A stretch of DNA of 64,000 bases from Silene conica (taxonomy: Eukaryota; Streptophyta; Magnoliopsida; Caryophyllales; Caryophyllaceae). Position 1 is the first letter of the stretch; every line of letters starts with the position of its first letter. Positions 43,237-57,400 of the stretch are shown one piece after another. Position numbers and translations under genes: made by a program. The notes beneath the pieces were generated by a model, which saw nothing but the letters and a program-made list of their open reading frames with translations, was not told the DNA's origin and did no database searches. The DNA lies in contig CM055319.2 of assembly GCA_029255685.2 (NCBI GenBank), positions 35,846,530 through 35,910,529 on the forward strand. Direction: 5' to 3'.

Positions 43237-45390
43237 GCACCCTTGTCTAAAATCACGACAAGAATGCTAGCGAGAGCGTTAAGCACTAATTTTTGTCAAG
43301 CACTAGAGCATTCGTAATCGATCTCGATTTGCGTGTGTCAGGATCCTAGTCTCGATCGTCAATGGCCGACACACATGCTTGTTAGTAAGTTATATAGGCA
43401 ATAGTCGTTCATAAAAAGGCAAGCAACAAGCAATAGAAGGCAACAGGGTGAGAAGCAGATTGATTGACTAGAGTTCCTCTTAGAGGCAAATTTGATATTT
43501 CTAGTCTGGTAGCAGTGAACATTGATGTTGCAGAATAGTGATAGGTTTTCTAAACTCCTAAAAACGTATCTTAAAGTAAAAATGAGACTCCAAGATTCGA
43601 CACGCAGGAAGCAGTCTTTGAGTACTAAATGATACAAAAAAACTAGAAATGAAAATACAAAAGTGAAATATGAAATCTAAGGGCTCGAAGTGAACAGACC
43701 GCACACGTAATTTCTTGTCTATGAGGCTAGAATTACGGCTAAATATGCGGGTCCTTACACTAGTCATAGTACTGGCATTGGGTTTTCATGGTGGAGTGGT
43801 GTTTGGATGAAAGTGGTTTGTGGACTTAGAGTTGGGGTTAATAGGTTATAAGTTATCAAAGCGTCTTACTTGTGACGGAAACTATCCGTCACAAGTTAAA
43901 GACGGATAGTATTCCTCTTCTAATAAGGAAAGTCGAAGGGCAAGTGAGAGGGACGATGGAGCATCACATGAATAGGGTCACTTGCATATTATGAGAGAGG
44001 CATTGTTCTTTTTTAGCTTGTGACGAATAATGTACGTCTTTAATAAGAATTTTGGATAAGTTATAACCAAGCATATTCATCAAACGAAATTCATTCCTTT
44101 TTTTTAACCTTTATGTTTTTTCCCCAACTCCCTTTCCTTATTTAACCAACCAACTTCTGTCGACATATTGACTTCCTTTGTAAACTAATTGAGCTACTTT
44201 ATAAACTTACTAAGCTCATTTATGAAGTTACTAAACTCCTTTATGATCGAAATGAATGAGTTCCGGATAAAGTTTTTTACCTCATCGACTCAACAATGGG
44301 TTAATAACTTGATACTCCTCAATATCTTCATGAAAACCTTCATGATAAGAACCAAATTTTCTCTAGAAAACCTTAAAGCCAAATCTAGTTTGTTTTGAGT
44401 ATAATTTTATGATTTTCAGATTTTGAAAATTGAGTCATTTTGAAAAGATGAGAAAATTAGACAATTATATAAGCAGAAGGATTTCTGGTTTGATTGAGTT
44501 TCTGATAGGTTTGGAAATAAAGATTTAATGGAAACGGAGACTTCCACAAATGAATGTGGATAGAGATGTTGGCCGTCGTTTGTGTTAAAAGAAAACAAAA
44601 GGCAAGGGCGTGAAAAAGGCGTACTTGATATAATTACAATACAAATTCTCATTTGTGACGACAATATCCGTCACAAGCTTATAACGAGTCAAATAAAATT
44701 CATTTGGGAAAATAAATATAATGCATTTGTAATTTTCTACACACTTAATTTTATCTTATCTAAACAGGTGAGTGTGACCCGTTACAAGCTAACTCTAATT
44801 ATAAATACCACCGGGTGTATGGCAATATTTTCTGGTGTAACAGCAATTAATTTTTTTCCCCGGGGAACGAGCTCAATGTGGTCTGACGCACCTACTATTG
44901 CTAGATCATCTATGTTCGGTGGAGTGGAGGAACTCTACTAATGACTTTCTTAAGCCATATATCACCAAGATCACAACGAATCATCTTATACGAGACACTT
45001 ATATGCATACAACGAAAACAATTATCCTATATTTAAATGAAAAATTACAAAAAAAAAATAAAAAAAATGATGCAGATTATATGCACACAACCGTCTGCCG
45101 AGACACAGATAGGGCCACATGTTCAACAAATTAGTAACAGCTCAAAATAGAACTTCCTAAGCTTGCAAAGTACAATTCAAACAATAATAACAGTATGGCC
45201 GTGTCCAACTACAGGTATCAATGTCCATATAACCTTGTATCAAATCTCATGAACCTAAAACAAACAGTAATTGTAATAACTTGATCATAGAACTTAGACA
45301 CTTCGGGACAATGACTCTGGCTTCTTTAGATCACAGCAAATAGAATAGTTGCCCAACCGGGAACAAATCCACTCGCATTTATAAGTTTCT
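43237..45390. other. Intergenic DNA downstream of the MPDU1 homologue
   Basis: No gene is supported. A perfect hairpin ACTTGTGACGGA/TCCGTCACAAGT (43868-43896) recurs in degraded form near 44020 and 44652-44676. These may mark the ends of an unclassified MITE, but no target duplication was found. Confidence 0.6.
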
Positions 45391-45494
45391 TTACTCGTCC
45401 TTCTTTTCTTTCTGGGCATGAGGCTTCTGATATATGACAATCTGGCTCAAGAGGGTACCATTCGTAATGGCACCAAGGACACAACCCATCAAAA
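45391..45494 (-). CDS. MPDU1: MPDU1 homologue exon 8
   Basis: 104 bp, acceptor TTCTAG, encoding [20 protein letters not shown], then a lysine-rich tail ending KKDE and a TAA at 45391-45393. Confidence 0.92.
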
Positions 45495-48400
45495 CTAGAA
45501 GATAATTAAGGAATCACAACTTATTTGCAGGAGGAAAGAGAGTAAACAACTACTCCGTATCAACAAAATTTGCATCACATAATAATTGATCAAATTGACA
45601 GCATCAAATAACAGAACCTCCCCCTATACTTGACCTAAACTTACCATGGACAAGAAACAAAGATGTTATATCAAGGCCAGTCTCAATCAAGACAACTAAA
45701 ACACAAACTAACACTGACACTAAGCTAAGCTAATTTATTGTTCTTGTTTAGCTCTGGCCAACTGATTTCAGCTTTGAACATTAAATTTCCAAATATATCT
45801 ATAGCTACAATGTAAATTTTGACATGTTTCAACTATACAACAACAACATCAGAGCCTTAGCCCAAAATGATTTGGGGTCGGCTGACATGAATCATCTTTT
45901 GAAACGGTCATGGGTGAACTCTCATCTCAACAAGTCAAAAAGAAAGAAAAGGAAAAACGAGAGTGGAGTGAAACAGAAAACGAAAGGCCAAAGGGTTTTA
46001 TAGATTTTAAATCGAACATATCACATATATAAAAACCTAAAAATTAAAACAAGAATAAAGCTTAAAATGATTTTGAAAATGAAGTAATACTTAATATAAA
46101 ATGTTATAGGGAAAAAAAGGTGTAGTAAGGCCATGTTCTTCGGCTGGGCTGAAATGGCTGAAACGGGCTGAATCAAATTAATTAGAATGGAGTTTAATAT
46201 AAGTAAATGGAGTGAAACTAGGGTGAACTGAATGGAACTGAATTTAGTTGAATTAAAAGTTAATTTTGTAAAAAAATTAAATGAACATAATTGATTGAAC
46301 GTAAATAAAATTTAACGGAATACAGTCAAACAAAATTGAAAGAAGCTGAAATTAAGTCGGAAAAAACAGGACCTAAGTCCAAAAAGAATAAAATATTTTT
46401 TTTTATAAAACTTAAAAAAACATCAAATGTTAGAAGTCCACATATATCATATCCTTCCATAGTGCCCTCTCCATCACCATCCCCTCCCCTCCTGAAGCCC
46501 GAGAAATCTTATATCGTGCTTAATCACTCTTCTCCATGTTTGTTTAGGTCTTCATCTACCTTTATCAACCTTTTCTGCACCCCAAGTCTCCAACATCCTA
46601 ACCAACCTTCTAACCGTGCGTTCATAGGTCTCCTTCTCACATGGCCAAACCATCTTAGTCGGTTTTCCATCATCTTGTCCTCTATTGGGCCACTTTTACC
46701 TTCTCCCAAATCACCTTATTCCTTAACCGGTCTTGCCTTGTATGACCACACATCCACCTCAATATACACATCTCTGTCACACTCATCTTTTGAAAGTGAC
46801 ACCGTTTCACGTCCCAACACTCCGAGACGTAAGTAAAGCAGGCCTAATCGTTGTACGATAAAATTTCCCCTTTAATCTTTGGGGCATACCTTTATCACAC
46901 AAAAACCTCGTAGCACTTTTCCATTTTATCCATCCCGCTTTAATTCTGTGAGCCACATCTCCGTCTAACTCTCCATCATTTTGGATAATAGATTCGAGAT
47001 ATCTAAAGGAATCTGAGCCCTCAACAACATTTCCATCGAAAAAAATGCTCCCCACCGCCGTCGATCTCGGCCACGCAAATTGACACCTTACATACTCGGT
47101 CTTACTACTACTTAGCCTAAAGCCACGAGCCTCCAAAGTATGCCTCCATAATTCCAACTTTCTCTCCACCTCCTCCTTCGTCTCATCAATAACATAATAT
47201 CATCCGCAAACATCATACACCAAGGGATCCCGTCCTAAATATCTCTTGTCAACTCATCCATAACTATAGTAAAGAGAAAAGGGACTAAGTGCCGAACCTT
47301 GATGCACACCAATGGTATGGGGAATTCTTCCGTTCTCCCAACATTAGTTCTAACACTTGTACTAGCCCCGCATACATCTTTTATGAGGTCAATATATTTT
47401 CTTGACACACCATTTCTCGCCAAAGCCCGCCAAAGTACTTCTCTTGGGACCTGTCATATGCCTTCTCCAAATCAATAAAAATCATATGCAGGTCTTTCTT
47501 CCTCTCCTGGTATTCGATCAACTGTCTCATGATAAAAATTGCATCCATAGTCGATCTCCCAGGCATATATACAAATTGGTTTTCCCAGATATCTACACAT
47601 TTTCTAAGCCTCTGCTCGATTCTCCTCTCCCATAATTTTATTGTATGACTCATAAGTTTAATTTCCCGATAATTGAAACACTCTTGGACATCACCTTTAT
47701 TCTTATACAAAGGGACAAGAGTGGTTCTTCTCCAAGCAGATGACATCTTGTTACCCCTCCAAAACTTGTTGAAGAGCAGTGTTATCCATTCAATTCCCTT
47801 CTCCCCCAAACACCTCCAAACTTCTATTGGTATACCATCCGCCACCTCTGCCTTCTTTGACCCCATATTCCTTAACGTCTTCCGAACTTCACTGTTTTGT
47901 ATTCTACGCACAAATTCTCAATTAACCATGCTTGTCGTTGCTCCAGAGGTCCTGATGCGGGAGCATTAGCTCGAGTTCGAGGTCGTGACCCACGACCCAA
48001 AAAAGGTTAAAATGTTTGATTTGGGTTCAATACGGATTTTCAAGTTAGCTTGGGAAGACGTGTTAAAGGAACAAAAGAAGGATCCGGGTAAGGGTCTTGG
48101 GAACCGTGCCCAACGTGTGGGACCACACGTTTAGGTTTTCTAATCCTACTAGGGTTTGTGTTTTATTTATCTTATTTTAATTTTATTATTTACTAAATTT
48201 GTTATTAGTTTGTTACAACAAGTTGTTAAGTTGTTACAAGTTAGTTACAAAGTTAGTTACAAGTTGTTAGGGTTAGTTATTAAGTTGTTAGGAGTTTGTT
48301 ACAACTTAATCTTTTCTTTTATTATTTTATCTTTTCTTTAAAATAAGGATTATTTTAAAATAAGGATTATTTCCTAATTTGAATCGGATTTGTGACGGAT

Positions 48401-51400
48401 GACCTTACTATAAATAGGCATCCTTAGGTATTGTTTTATTAATCTATCAATCAAATTATAATCAAACTAGCGTAACACCCGTGAAAATTCACGGGTTGTT
48501 CAATTTTAATTTTTACGGAAAATGATCAATTAAAGTTGTTAGGTATACTAATAATATATATGGTGTATATGTAAATATTTAAAGAAAAATAAAAAAGTAT
48601 ATCTATAACATAATATATATAAGAACATATTGACATTAAAAGTTTGACGTATAACTTGAAAAGTGTGAAATATAGTTAAAAAAAATGTAAACTTATAACT
48701 TTCCAATAAAAGAAGGTTTTAGTAATAGAATATAAAAAGATATAAGGGGTGAAAAAGATTAAGTGAGATAAAATAAGATTTAGGAATAAGAAAGAATAAG
48801 ATAAATAAGGTAAAAAAGATAAATTTAATTAATTATATGTTTGAAATATTAATTAATAAGTTGATATTTAATGGAAGCTGACATGGCTGTTACTATTCAC
48901 GTTATTGGCCGAAAAAAAACTGAAATTATGAGGTTGAATGAGAGAGCTCCATTGACCTAATTCTGAAACCTGGTTGCGCCACATCAGCAGTTTTACATTT
49001 TGCTTTTATATATATAATGATTTTCTTGTGAAGTTTTACTTACAAAAATACCCTAAAGTATCTGTGAGCTTTAACCCCAAAGTATCTGTGTGAGCTTCAA
49101 AATAATTGAGAGGGTATCTGTGTGAGTGACTTTGATCAATTATCCTATCCTTCAAAATACATAATTCATTCATTACATCGTCTCATAAATCTTTCAAGTA
49201 TTGGTTGTTGTGCATCACTACGTCATCAACGATCATCACTATCAAGGACATCATCACCGTGCCACATCATCACCACCGTGACCAGCCGGACACGTCATCA
49301 CCGCCGAGTGCCACGTCACCATCATCGTTCATCAACACGTTCATCGTTCATCTTAGTTTGTTATTTTTCGTTCTTTATTTTACCCTAATTCGTGATATTT
49401 CACAAGCTATTTATTTCCGCTGCATCATACGTATTTTCGTTGATCGTCTTATTTGATTATCACCCCAAATACGCATCAGGTCCATAGAATAAAGTATCAA
49501 AATAAGAACTCCACCTAGCCTTTATTTCGTTATCCCGAACGAGTACCTTGTCGTCCATATCTTTCACACACCTAACTCTCCCAGTATCTTTCATCTTTCG
49601 GTCTCTTATGCGAGCCAATTTATGGATATCCTTCTCACCTTCTCTCGTGTCCAACCTCGCATACACCTCCTGGTTAACTTAGACCCGCGCATCACGCACT
49701 ACCTTTTTAGCGGCTCGATTAGCCTCCTTGTACTTTGCCAAGTTCTCATCACTCATGCTGATGCGTATTTGGGGTGATAATCAAGTAAGACGATCAACAA
49801 AAATACGTATGTTGCAGCGGAAATAATAAACTTGTGAAATACTATGAATTAGAACAAATAAAGAACGAAAAATAACAAAGTAGGATGAATGATGATGGTC
49901 AACGATGGTGATGATGGTGATCGTCGGTGACGTGGACGGTGGCCGGTGATGGTGGCCGACGGTGGTGTTAGTCTTGAATGGATGATGATCGTTGATGTCG
50001 TAGTGAGGCGCAGCACTCAATACTTGAAAGATTGATGAGACGATGTAATGAATGAATTATGTATTTCGTAGGATAGGATAATTGATTAAGCTCACACAGA
50101 TACCCTCTCAATTATTTTGAAGCTCACACAGATACTTCGGTTTTAAAGCTCACACAGATACTTTAGATTTTGTAAGTAAAACTTAACAAAGAGATTTAAT
50201 TGATAACTTGAATGCTTAAAACAATAACTAAGGATGCCTATTTATAGTAAGGTTATCCGTCACAAACCCGACTCAAATTAGGAAACAACCAAGAAACCCA
50301 CACGAAGCAACCTACACGTTCAAACGTGTGATCCTTCCCAAATTACGGTTCTCTAATTCTATCTTATGAATTAAATAATCCTTATTCAAATCTAAAAGAT
50401 AAAATAATAAAAGAAAAGATTAAGTTGTAACAAACTCCTAACAACTTAATAACTAACCCTAACAAACTTGTAACTAACTTTGTAACAACCTTAACTAACT
50501 TGTAACAAACTTAGTTAATTAAATAACAAACTTAGTAAATAAAATAAAATAAGATAAAAACACAACCCTAACACAAATAGGCAGCCCTAGACGTGTGGGA
50601 CCACACGTGGATCCGTGGCACACGTCCCAAGGGACTTTCCCGGAATCTTCTTTTGTTCTTCCAATACGTCTTCCCAAGCTAACTTAAAAATCCGTATTGA
50701 GCCCAATTCAAACTTTTTCAATTGTCTTTTGGATCGTGGGTCACGACCTCGAACTCGAGCTAATGCTCCCGCATCACATGCATTTCCCCAAAACCTTATA
50801 ACATTCACGTTTTGTCTTTATCGTTTGTCTCTCGTCATCGTTCCACCAAGATGTGTCCTTACTTGAGGGTCTATTACCCTTAGACTCCCCTAGCACCTCC
50901 TTCGCCACATCCCTTACCACAAGCTCCAATTTATCCCACGTTGCATCTACATCTTGCTTCTTGCAATCCGGCCAAATACTGCTACCTTCAACCTTATCCA
51001 CAAACGCTTGTTGGTTTTCTCCTTGTAGCTTCCACCACTTGGTTCGTGCCTCACCGATTACCTTCTCTTCCTCGAGGCTCTCCTACCCCAAAAATCAAGC
51101 ACCACAAGCCTATGTTGAGTAGTGGTACTTTCACCGGGTATAACTTTACAATCGGTGTAATCTTTCCTCTATACATTCCTTACCAAAAGGTCAATTTGAC
51201 TAGCATTTCCACCACTCCTATAAGTCACCAAATGAAAATGCCTTTTCTCAACCAAGTGTTTATTATAACCAAGTCATATACTAGAGCAAAATCCAAAATG
51301 TCACTTCCTGCTTCATTTCTCTCCCGAAACCAAAATCCAAAATGTCATGTTTCAACTATAAAGACAAATACTTTTAAGTTATCCTTTAAAAAAAACTTTC

Positions 51401-54400
51401 AACTAATGTAAATTGTGAGAGAAAATCACTCAAAATCGACATTGTTTGACTAGCAAAGTAAATGGGATGAAGAGAGAGTTTTAGACATCTCTATATCAAA
51501 ATCAAGAAAAACACCATATAAAGATTGAAACGGTCTCATCTGAGCAATATAGGAGGGGGGTATTTACATCACAATCATGGCCTAATTAAGAGATATCATA
51601 TTTTCTTTTCGGTAAAAATGTTGAAGCAGAACTAAAGCTTGTTTTGGCTTCTAACATGACATCCGGCTATTAAACATACTCAGAAGTTTTCAGATAAGCA
51701 TTGTCCAACATCACATCATATGTTAGAAGTCCGCTAAACATCTAATGCACCTACCTAAAATTTAAACACTCTAATGAAGCGGGGGAGTAGTAATTAGTTA
51801 AAAAAATACTCATTGAGGGTGGAGGAAGGGGTTTCGCGTGTGGGCCATTGGTTTTCAAGTAATGGTAGTGGCATTGCCAAGGTGGGGCAATCGTTTCGAC
51901 TAAATTCTTTCTAGAAGATATTAAGTGAGCTGGAGGGAGCAGTTTTGTTACAAATTGGTACTTAAAATGAACTCACATCGTCTTTTAAAAGAATTTTTCG
52001 ACCTGTTTTGCACATTATATTCATTCATCCCTATATATTAAAAGAATAAGCAACATGAAATGTTTTCACTCCAAAATACGCTTTCTTAAATAAGGAAACA
52101 AATGAGATTAGATTTTCTTTTTTTAAAACATTATCCTTTATATAAAATATATTCTTTTAAACAAACTATAAATTTTTTATTAAATTTTAGACTAAAATCT
52201 TTTAATTAAAATAAAATAAAATGGTTAAAATCTCATAAACTACAAATTGCTGAATCTCGCAATTGATGCTATTATTAACAATTTGACACTTACTTACCCA
52301 TATAAAATAAAACTATAAACTGTTGTTATAGCATTGTGCTAAAAACATTCATTGAGAAAATTTATAAAAAAAAAAATCATTAGCTTCGAATTTTAACAAA
52401 TATTTTCAATAGAATACACAATTTAATGACATTCAATTTTCTTGGTTAGTATGGAGATCAATTTATTTTTCAAATCAAAATACATTGAATTGAAATATGA
52501 ATATTAATAAGATATTAATAAGATATTAATCTGTGACACATCTCATTATGTTGGGAAAAAAAATTATAGTAGGTAGCAATTAGATAAGAAAAGTGTACAT
52601 AATAGTAGTAATTAACAAATTAGCCTTCAAAGAAAATAGAACTTTCAAAATCAAAATTGAGTAAACTGCACAATATATTTTTTTATTTTTCCAAGAAAAT
52701 AAAACTTTCAAAAACAAAATTGAGTAAACTGCACAATATATTTTTTTATTTTTTTTCAACTATCCCTCAACTTAATATGGGTCCGCCAATGCGATGACTA
52801 AATATTTTTATTAAATAGTACCTGGCGTTCAAAAACAAAGAAACAACATAGCCTAACTGCCTCGAGTAATGAACTTTGAAAGTAACCCAAAATGGGCTTT
52901 GTGGATGATCGACAAGCTCACCCGTAAGGCTGGTTCATATAGGAATGTGATGGTAAGGCTTCTCAACATTGAGCACCAATTGCGGATTCTCAACGGCTAG
53001 TTTTCTTCTCTGTGTGACTGTATCACCATAGAGCAATGCTAAATGCCAAATTAGTTCTATTGTCAGTTACATATAGAGAAGGGGACAAATTATTCCGGTA
53101 CCATGAGAACTTTGTAATTCAAAGCAAAATGGCCTTTGTTTTTCTATGTCACGTGAGTTATATAAATTACTCGTCTTTTTATTCTTCTAAGCATAAATCC
53201 AAGTCTTGTATCATGGCCTACAAGACATATTCTTGACCTATTATAAAATACCAGTATCAGGTGAAGTGACGTGAATCATGACCTACAAGGCTACAAGACA
53301 GAGTTGACCTTATTATAAAAATAGCAGTAAACAATTTCAAATAACTGGACGCTAGCTAAAAGAAGTCCTACTGTAACCTATGTTACTTAGACTCGCTTAG
53401 AATTATCCGATACAAGGATGTGCTTGTGAGTCGGACTTGTCTATTTCATTGGAAAGCTTCGTGTTTTTGGCTTTAAATGAGGAGTCCAACTGTTACCTCC
53501 ATGTCCAAATTTTAGTGTCAGACGCGGGTTGAAACGTAATATGAGAGTCAAACTAGCAGACTGTAACACATTCCGTAACCACCCTACCTATGCGGCTTAA
53601 TTATATAAGCTATAACACACTTAAACCATCTCCATGTAAGAGAGAAATTTGAACAATTGCAGAAAATAAGGATACCACTTGAAGGTGCTTTCTCCTGCAT
53701 GCTGGTAAAGACCCTCACTACAACACAACGTGAAGAAATCTTAGTCCCAATCAATCAGAGGTGCTGGAAAAATCTATTAGAGATCTAGTAGCTCACCCAT
53801 TGAACCTCCAAAGTTCATGAAACAAGTGAGGAAGCTGAGTTCCCCAGTAGATTTATTCTGCATGTTACAAGATAGCTGTTAAAAAAACGTAAAGATAAAT
53901 GACAGACAGCCCTATGAGGCTATGATATCCAATCAACTACCGGGTATGAGGATCCAGAATCAAAATATGCTCAACAGTGTCATGAAGACTTGTAATGTGT
54001 TGGGAAGAGTTTAACTGAAGAATACCAGCCACGCCTTTCAAAAGCTGTAGTGGAAGAGAGAAATCATAGCAAGACATTTTGAACAAGGAGAAGTTCAATT
54101 AGAAGTGTTTCAAGTCTTCAACAACAGCAACTATAAAGGATGTACGAGTAATTTAATTGGAGAAATATCAAGAGTAGACCAGCAACCCCATTTCTTGATT
54201 GAACAGTCAATATATTTATGGCATAGGTCTATCAGCTCTTGAGAAAAAATATGGGTTTACCAAAAAGTAGAATATTTCATTTCAGCATAGTTATGCAATT
54301 CCAGTAATCCACAAAAAAATAGGCATAAGCATGAGGAACACGTGCTAGGAAGAAAACCATTGGAACAGAAACTTGACTGAGACAGAACATTCACAGTATC

Positions 54401-57400
54401 AATAAAGAAAAAAATAATTGAAACTGGAAAAGCATGCATACGGGACACGGTGCTCAAGTTGTGTGGGATATGCATCTCAGCATCTGTATCACAATCCTCT
54501 ACTGTGATTTAGAAGGACATCTACTGGATGTTCTGACTCTACCACTGAATATCCCATGGTTTACAATACTTTTTCAGGGACTTCTTCCCTAGTACTGGTT
54601 GATTTCATATAAAAACAGATAATTTCTTCACCCAGAGAAGATATCAGCAAATTGGGTTAGTAGATACGGAGTACATGATAGCCACAGGCATACACATTAC
54701 AGAGGGAGGTAGATACAATAAGTGACTACTTTAATCACGGTGCTGGAAGGTTCACAATAATATATCAAAAAATGAACCAAAGGACTTGAAATTACACTGA
54801 AGTTTTTCCATATTTGAGGAATCCTTGCACAGAGAAATATTGCATGTTGTGATGCCTGCAGTAGATGGTGAAAAGATCAATAAGCGTTTTACGAGCCAAA
54901 TGCCAATAGCCGAGAAAAATGACATAATGGCCTGGACAGCAACAAAATAATTTAACTACTGATCACAGGAATGCGGACTGAACTAAAGAAGTAAGTAGTA
55001 TCTGTGATGGATCCTTACATATAATGCTTCAAAAAGCATAGGATCAATTTTGCCAGCTAGGATTGTTGGAGCAATGCCACAAAATCTTAAGTCACCATTG
55101 TTAAGTTTTGTATTATACTACCTCCATCCCGTTTATGTTGTCGACTTGTTGGACAAACTTTGTCAACCTTGACCGATATTTTCTTACAACATAGAATAGT
55201 TGGAAATTTTTAAAAAAATGATTATGTGAAAATGGTTGTTTATCAAACATAACAATTCTCCATAGTAATCTTACTTATATTTGGAGAGATTAATGGTCAA
55301 AGTTGAGATCAGTTGACCATTTAAGCCAGATGAGACAATAAGTACGGGATAGGGTAGTAGATGCTAGTGAGAAACACATTATGCAGACGCAAAAAGCAAA
55401 GGATACATTAGTGCCCTCATCCATCTTCCGGTTCCCACAGGTTGTGAGAAATAATAGATTACAGCAACAAGAATAATAGCTGCACAAAATAGGCCAAAGG
55501 GAAGCAGGTTTTTAGACTTGAAGAATTGATGATCATACAAATTACAAGATCAATAGAAACAAAAAGATTAATAAGCACAAGACTAATTAAGAATAGATTT
55601 CCTACAACTCTACAACTCCACAACTCCATAGCCTATATTCTACATTTCTAGCTCATCATAACAGGATATCACGAAGTGTCGACTATTGTGGACATATTTA
55701 GAGCCTTTGGGAATAACAAGTAGAACAACATAAAGACAATTCTGGACAAAATGTAACATAATCAAGTCAATCTTTGGATAACTCCATTCATCGGACAAAC
55801 AACCACTTTCTTACGAGCCATGTTAAATTCAACAACGGGTTTGGGCCACACCCGAACAAAGGAGAAAGAGTCCACAATATAAACCCAAGAGGGTTTCACT
55901 CTAAAATTAATTGGCAATAGAGGGAGTAATCTCTTGCCTTATAAAGTGATAATTTTTCTCCTCTTCTATTGGGATAACCCTCACATGTGAGACTTTCGGG
56001 TTTCTTCACACCCCTCACATGAGAGACTTTGAACTGAGCAACCGTGCTCGTCCACTCTAAACTTGGCCCTACTCCGGACAAATTCAACTTCAACTGAGAA
56101 AATTTATTTGCTCATCCGGCTACAAACTCTGGCCCATGAAACCCATGTCTTAAGCCATGGGCTCTGATACCATGTTAAATTCAACAACGGGTGTGGCCCA
56201 GACCCGACCTCGACCCCGACCTTGAACTTGAACGGAGGAGAAAGAGTTCACAATATAAACTCAAGAGGTTCCACTCTAAAACCAATTGGCAATATAGGGA
56301 GTAATCTCTTGCCTTATAAAGTGATAATTCTTCTCCTCTCTATCAATGTGGGATAACCCTCACATGTGGGACTTGCGGGTTTCTTCACAAGCCACATCAC
56401 CCTCCTTTTTAGAAATATCATGTAAAGGTAGTTTCAAAATTCAGCGTGATTGGTTTCACCGACTCCCTTAATATGGCACTCTTTCCTCTCAATCAAGTCA
56501 CAACCTGTTTTTACCAAAATCCTGAAGCTCACAAGTTACAACTTATTCTTCAAAGTTATTTCATCCTTTATCTAAAGACTAAGCCGCTCTAGGTGACCAA
56601 TGAATTAAATAGCTTTAAACCATAGGGATAGCGTATAGAAGGCCCTTACTTCAAGGAGAGGTTAATGTAAAAGAACGCACAACTTATATTTAGTTTATAT
56701 TTTACTGTATTGTTTACTATCCCTTTATTTATGCAACTAATTTATTGATTTTATGGACGGCATGTACATTGCAAAAGTGATGATTGGACAAAGTGAAGCA
56801 TTATACCGATTTACATATAGTCACCAAACAAGACCCTCATGTTTTATACACCAAAAAAAGTACCCTCGTGATTCAGGCACGAGGGGAGTACAGAGAAAAT
56901 GCAGTAATGGCAATGTACCTTGAACTAGGAGGAAGACATATTCACCGAATGCTGAAAAGGGAAGTCCTTTATGAAGGCAATATGCAAGAGAAATGGTGTA
57001 GCCTATCACTTCAAGCTCAAAAGCTGCCACACTTAGGCCTCTAATACTTTTATGTTCCAAAATCTTCAATATCTGCGTATGTCATTTACACACCACCACC
57101 ACCACAAATGTTATTGGTAGCCATCGTCCTACCCAAAACACAACAATCAATTGTAAAATAGGTACATCAAAGTAGTATAAATGGTAACGTTATTGAGAGG
57201 TAAATTCACTATCATGGTTCGAAACCCACTCCCTTTATACCGAAACAAAAGCAATCAATTACGCGACTGCAGTTCCATCCACCGCACGCTAGCCAACCAT
57301 GTAAACCAATCGTAACTCATAGTGCGTCAAAATTTAAACTAAATGGGTATCATTAGTGGATCATCACTTTTAGGTTCCGACACATCAACCATCTAATCTG

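Larger units (their letters stand above)
46440..51310 (-). pseudogene. LINE ORF: endonuclease end and reverse transcriptase remnants
   Basis: On the minus strand: endonuclease C-terminal part (around 51110-51240, [12 protein letters not shown]); the linker (50774-51001, [20 protein letters not shown]); a segment between the solo LTRs (49484-49666); then reverse transcriptase (47911-47381, [40 protein letters not shown]). The C-terminal part follows ([19 protein letters not shown] near 46640). Multiple stops and frameshifts make it non-functional. Confidence 0.85.
45838..51345 (-). mobile_element. RTE-type LINE, 5'-truncated, with nested insertions
   Basis: A minus-strand LINE with a perfect 15-bp target duplication CATGTTTCAACTATA (45823-45837, 51346-51360). 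The 3' end is the plant RTE tail: CAACAACAAC then ATCAGAGCCTTAGCCC on the plus strand. About 2.7 kb is LINE once two solo LTRs and one MITE are removed. It starts within the endonuclease domain, so it arrived truncated and could not move by itself. Confidence 0.9.
45495..53675 (-). other. MPDU1 homologue intron 7 (8.2 kb)
   Basis: It holds the LINE (45838-51345) with its nested solo LTRs and MITE. Outside the LINE, 51361-53675 is AT-rich intron sequence with a 66-bp-period tandem duplication (52632-52760). I see no other gene there. Confidence 0.85.

Noticed and set aside
54880-54950. Extra MPDU1 exon on the minus strand ([12 protein letters not shown])
   Set aside because: It superficially resembles a membrane helix, but exon 5 at 54796-54855 gives the conserved PQ-loop sequence with correct splice sites and phase.
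56821-57069. Standalone small genes at 56821-57069 and 57552-57809
   Set aside because: These are exons 2 and 1 of the MPDU1 homologue with read-through into introns, not separate genes.
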